Of a stretch of 64,000 nt of DNA, positions 62,248-64,000 are shown one piece after another. A program made the translations under genes and the position numbers. This DNA comes from Isochrysis galbana (taxonomy: Eukaryota; Haptophyta; Isochrysidales; Isochrysidaceae). The notes beneath the pieces are model-generated. The model did no database searches. It was not told the origin of the DNA and saw only the letters and a program-made list of their open reading frames with translations. Within the stretch, counting starts at the first letter, position 1. Every line of letters begins with the position of its first letter. Location: positions 1,936,695-2,000,694 of the forward strand of contig CM030934.1 of assembly GCA_018136815.1 (NCBI GenBank). The letters run 5' to 3'.

Positions 62248-63741
62248 ATGCTGCGTCCAGCAGCTCGTGTAGGAGTGGGCACCTCTGGGGTCAGCGCCAA
62301 CGCTTCTCTCGAAGAGCCTCCTCCTGCCAAGCTTCTCGAGCTCTACAAGAAGCTCTCTGCAGAGGGAAAGAGCAAGGCCATCGGGTACGTTCGTAGACTC
62401 CTCGAACTCGAGAAGATCCGCTCAGCGCCAGTCTCCAGGGGAGAGGCGGGGCGCGGCGGCACGGGGCGCGGCGGCGCGGGGCGCGGCGGCGTGGGGCCCG
62501 GCGGAGGCGCCGGGCGCGGCCAACCCCGAGGCGCAACCACCTCACCTCCCCAGCCCCGCGGCAAGGGAGTGAAGATCGTCGATGTGCAGCCGGACGCGGT
62601 CGACCAGATCGTTGGACAGGTCTTCCACGCCACGCCACATCGGCAGGCTCAGCAGCCGTCAGCGTCGCAGCAGCACTCGCCGCACGTGCCACACGAGTCG
62701 ACCACGCCGTCGTACCACCCGCCACCGACGCACGCGGGCGAGCCGCACTACCATCATGTTGGCTACAGTGGCCAGCCGACTGGACCACAGCCGCCCGTCG
62801 CGCCGAACCGCCTGCCGAGCTATCCACCTCCCAACCTGCCGGACTACCACGACCCGCATAGCAGCGGCTACTCGCACGAGGTGCCCGGGCTCCAGGGCTC
62901 GGTGCAATTCATGGGTCCACAGCACCACGGCACCCATAACCACGCCTGGGCTCTGCCACAGCCGCCGCCGCACGCGCCGCCGCCGCCGCAGCCTCACGCG
63001 CCGCCGCAGCCTCACGCGCCGCCGCCGCCGCCGCACGCGCCGCCGCAGCCGCACGCTCCACCGCCGCCGTACGCCCAGCCGCCCTATCACCATGGGCTGC
63101 CTCACCAACCGCAAGGGGGCTGGTCGTACCCGCCGCCCGAGGATCCCTCTGAGCACCGCCCGTATTACCCACCTCCCGTCCAGCCTTACGCGCCGCCACC
63201 GTACCCTCCTTCGCATTCGGCTCCACCGCCAGCTTCCCATCATGGGAAGGAGCACTGGACGACTGCACCATCGCCGGCTGCCGTCACCAATGGCCACGGC
63301 GCCGTTCCACCGCCGTTCATGAGCTCTCTCGCCGTCATGCAGGACGGCCAGTCGCCGGCCGAGAAGATGCGCGCCGAGCGGAGGAAGCAAGACTGGCTAC
63401 GAGGGCTTGACGAGCAGGTCAAAGAACAGAAGGCGCGGCGCGAGGCTGAGGAGCGGCAGTGGCGAGAGGACCGCGCTGTCGAGCTGCCACCCAAGCAGCA
63501 TGTGCCTCCCACGCCTCCCCACCATGGGCAGCCTTCACGCCACCACGCAGCGCCACACGGGCAGCTCCCCTTCGACGACCAGCACCATCACCGGCACCTC
63601 GACGCCGGAAGGTATCCGCCGCCGCCACACCACCATGACATGTCGGCCGGGGTGTCCCCTCAACGCCGTCGCGGGGGGGCTGGACCGCCTGGCGCACGTG
63701 TTGCTCAACCTTTCCCGCCGACTTCTTACGGTGGTCACTAG
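62248..63741 (+). CDS. Pro/His-rich protein with a C-terminal charged helix
   Basis: 497 aa from the ATG at 62248. An in-frame ATG at 61993 would add 85 residues translated from the CT tract and is disfavoured. Layout: a short helical N-terminus (LLELYKKLSAEGKSKAIGYV, then RRLLELEKI), a Gly/Arg stretch (GRGGTGRGGAG), about 250 residues of Pro/His/Tyr/Gln repeats (QPHAPPQPHAPP), then a charged helix WLRGLDEQVKEQKARREAEE and a disordered tail. The last helix resembles the E-x-Q-(V/I)-x-E-K/Q helix of CSPP1/CCDC66-type centrosome and cilium proteins, a weak similarity. The low-complexity part could drive condensation. No enzyme domain. Confidence 0.65.
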   Translation: MLRPAARVGVGTSGVSANASLEEPPPAKLLELYKKLSAEGKSKAIGYVRRLLELEKIRSAPVSRGEAGRGGTGRGGAGRGGVGPGGGAGRGQPRGATTSPPQPRGKGVKIVDVQPDAVDQIVGQVFHATPHRQAQQPSASQQHSPHVPHESTTPSYHPPPTHAGEPHYHHVGYSGQPTGPQPPVAPNRLPSYPPPNLPDYHDPHSSGYSHEVPGLQGSVQFMGPQHHGTHNHAWALPQPPPHAPPPPQPHAPPQPHAPPPPPHAPPQPHAPPPPYAQPPYHHGLPHQPQGGWSYPPPEDPSEHRPYYPPPVQPYAPPPYPPSHSAPPPASHHGKEHWTTAPSPAAVTNGHGAVPPPFMSSLAVMQDGQSPAEKMRAERRKQDWLRGLDEQVKEQKARREAEERQWREDRAVELPPKQHVPPTPPHHGQPSRHHAAPHGQLPFDDQHHHRHLDAGRYPPPPHHHDMSAGVSPQRRRGGAGPPGARVAQPFPPTSYGGH

Positions 63742-64000
63742 CGGCGAGGCCGCCTTGGTGGTGAGGGGCCGTTCATGCCGAGCGGGCTGGCGGTCCGCGG
63801 CCCCTGTTGGCCACCTGCAGGTTTCTCACACCCTTGTGGGCGTGGCACGTTGCCTTCTCCCGTGCCCTTGTATGCCTGCTTCATGCATAAGGTCAATATC
63901 ATAATCTGCCATTATTGCAACATGCCTCCGAGGGACGTTTGTGCACCGCCGCACAACCAAAAACTAAGTTTGTACGATCAATTCAAATGAAGAGGCGTCT
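63742..64000. other. 3' flank, window end
   Basis: 259 bp after the stop codon; nothing recognised. Confidence 0.4.

Overview
The window is nuclear DNA of a GC-rich, flagellated, probably photosynthetic unicellular eukaryote. The best guess is a haptophyte-like alga, but no marker gene here proves it. Supporting signs are single-exon genes or genes with a few 97-450 bp GT-AG introns, a heme/chlorophyll-pathway UROD and an ornithine carbamoyltransferase with presequence-like N-termini, a KATNIP-like ciliary-base gene, a secreted vWD-like family and a sulfotransferase. Very long CT/GA microsatellites lie just upstream of several start codons. Density is low: about 17 credible genes in 64 kb, with most of the rest made of short interspersed repeats. 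One 100-N assembly gap lies at 37043-37142.

Left third (1-20.5 kb): a 5'-truncated exostosin-type glycosyltransferase; a small membrane protein with a paralog at 26 kb; a two-exon basic protein; a four-part cell-surface GH5 glycosidase (GH5, LDLa, FN2, TM); an ankyrin/coiled-coil/EF-hand/IQ protein ending in a CaaX box; then a 1.8-kb inverted duplication (13521-15338 and 18695-20513) carrying two nearly identical secreted vWD-like genes around a 3.4-kb repeat-filled spacer with a LINE endonuclease remnant.

Middle (20.5-48 kb): a TIR element with target duplications (21552-22852) and a second member of the same family (34347-35594); a broken tyrosine-recombinase element near 24 kb; the divergent pair membrane protein/OTC; a START-like (SRPBCC) tail-anchored protein; a sulfotransferase interrupted by the gap; an unrecognised 325-aa gene; two-exon UROD. 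A second TIR family (called D/E here) has 2-bp target duplications and at least four copies. One is empty, one holds an orphan gene fragment, one holds a small two-TM ORF and one abuts a degraded Fanzor/TnpB-like fragment.

Right third (48.8-64 kb): a three-exon KATNIP (KIAA0556) homolog, an acidic/basic low-complexity protein with a clear TATA box, a 1.3-kb noncoding degenerate array of TAGGAC hairpins, a three-exon HAD phosphatase, and a Pro/His-rich protein whose C-terminal helix resembles ciliary coiled-coil proteins. No operon-like logic applies; genes are independent units, apart from divergent pairs sharing CT-rich intergenic promoters (membrane protein/OTC; HAD phosphatase/Pro-rich protein).
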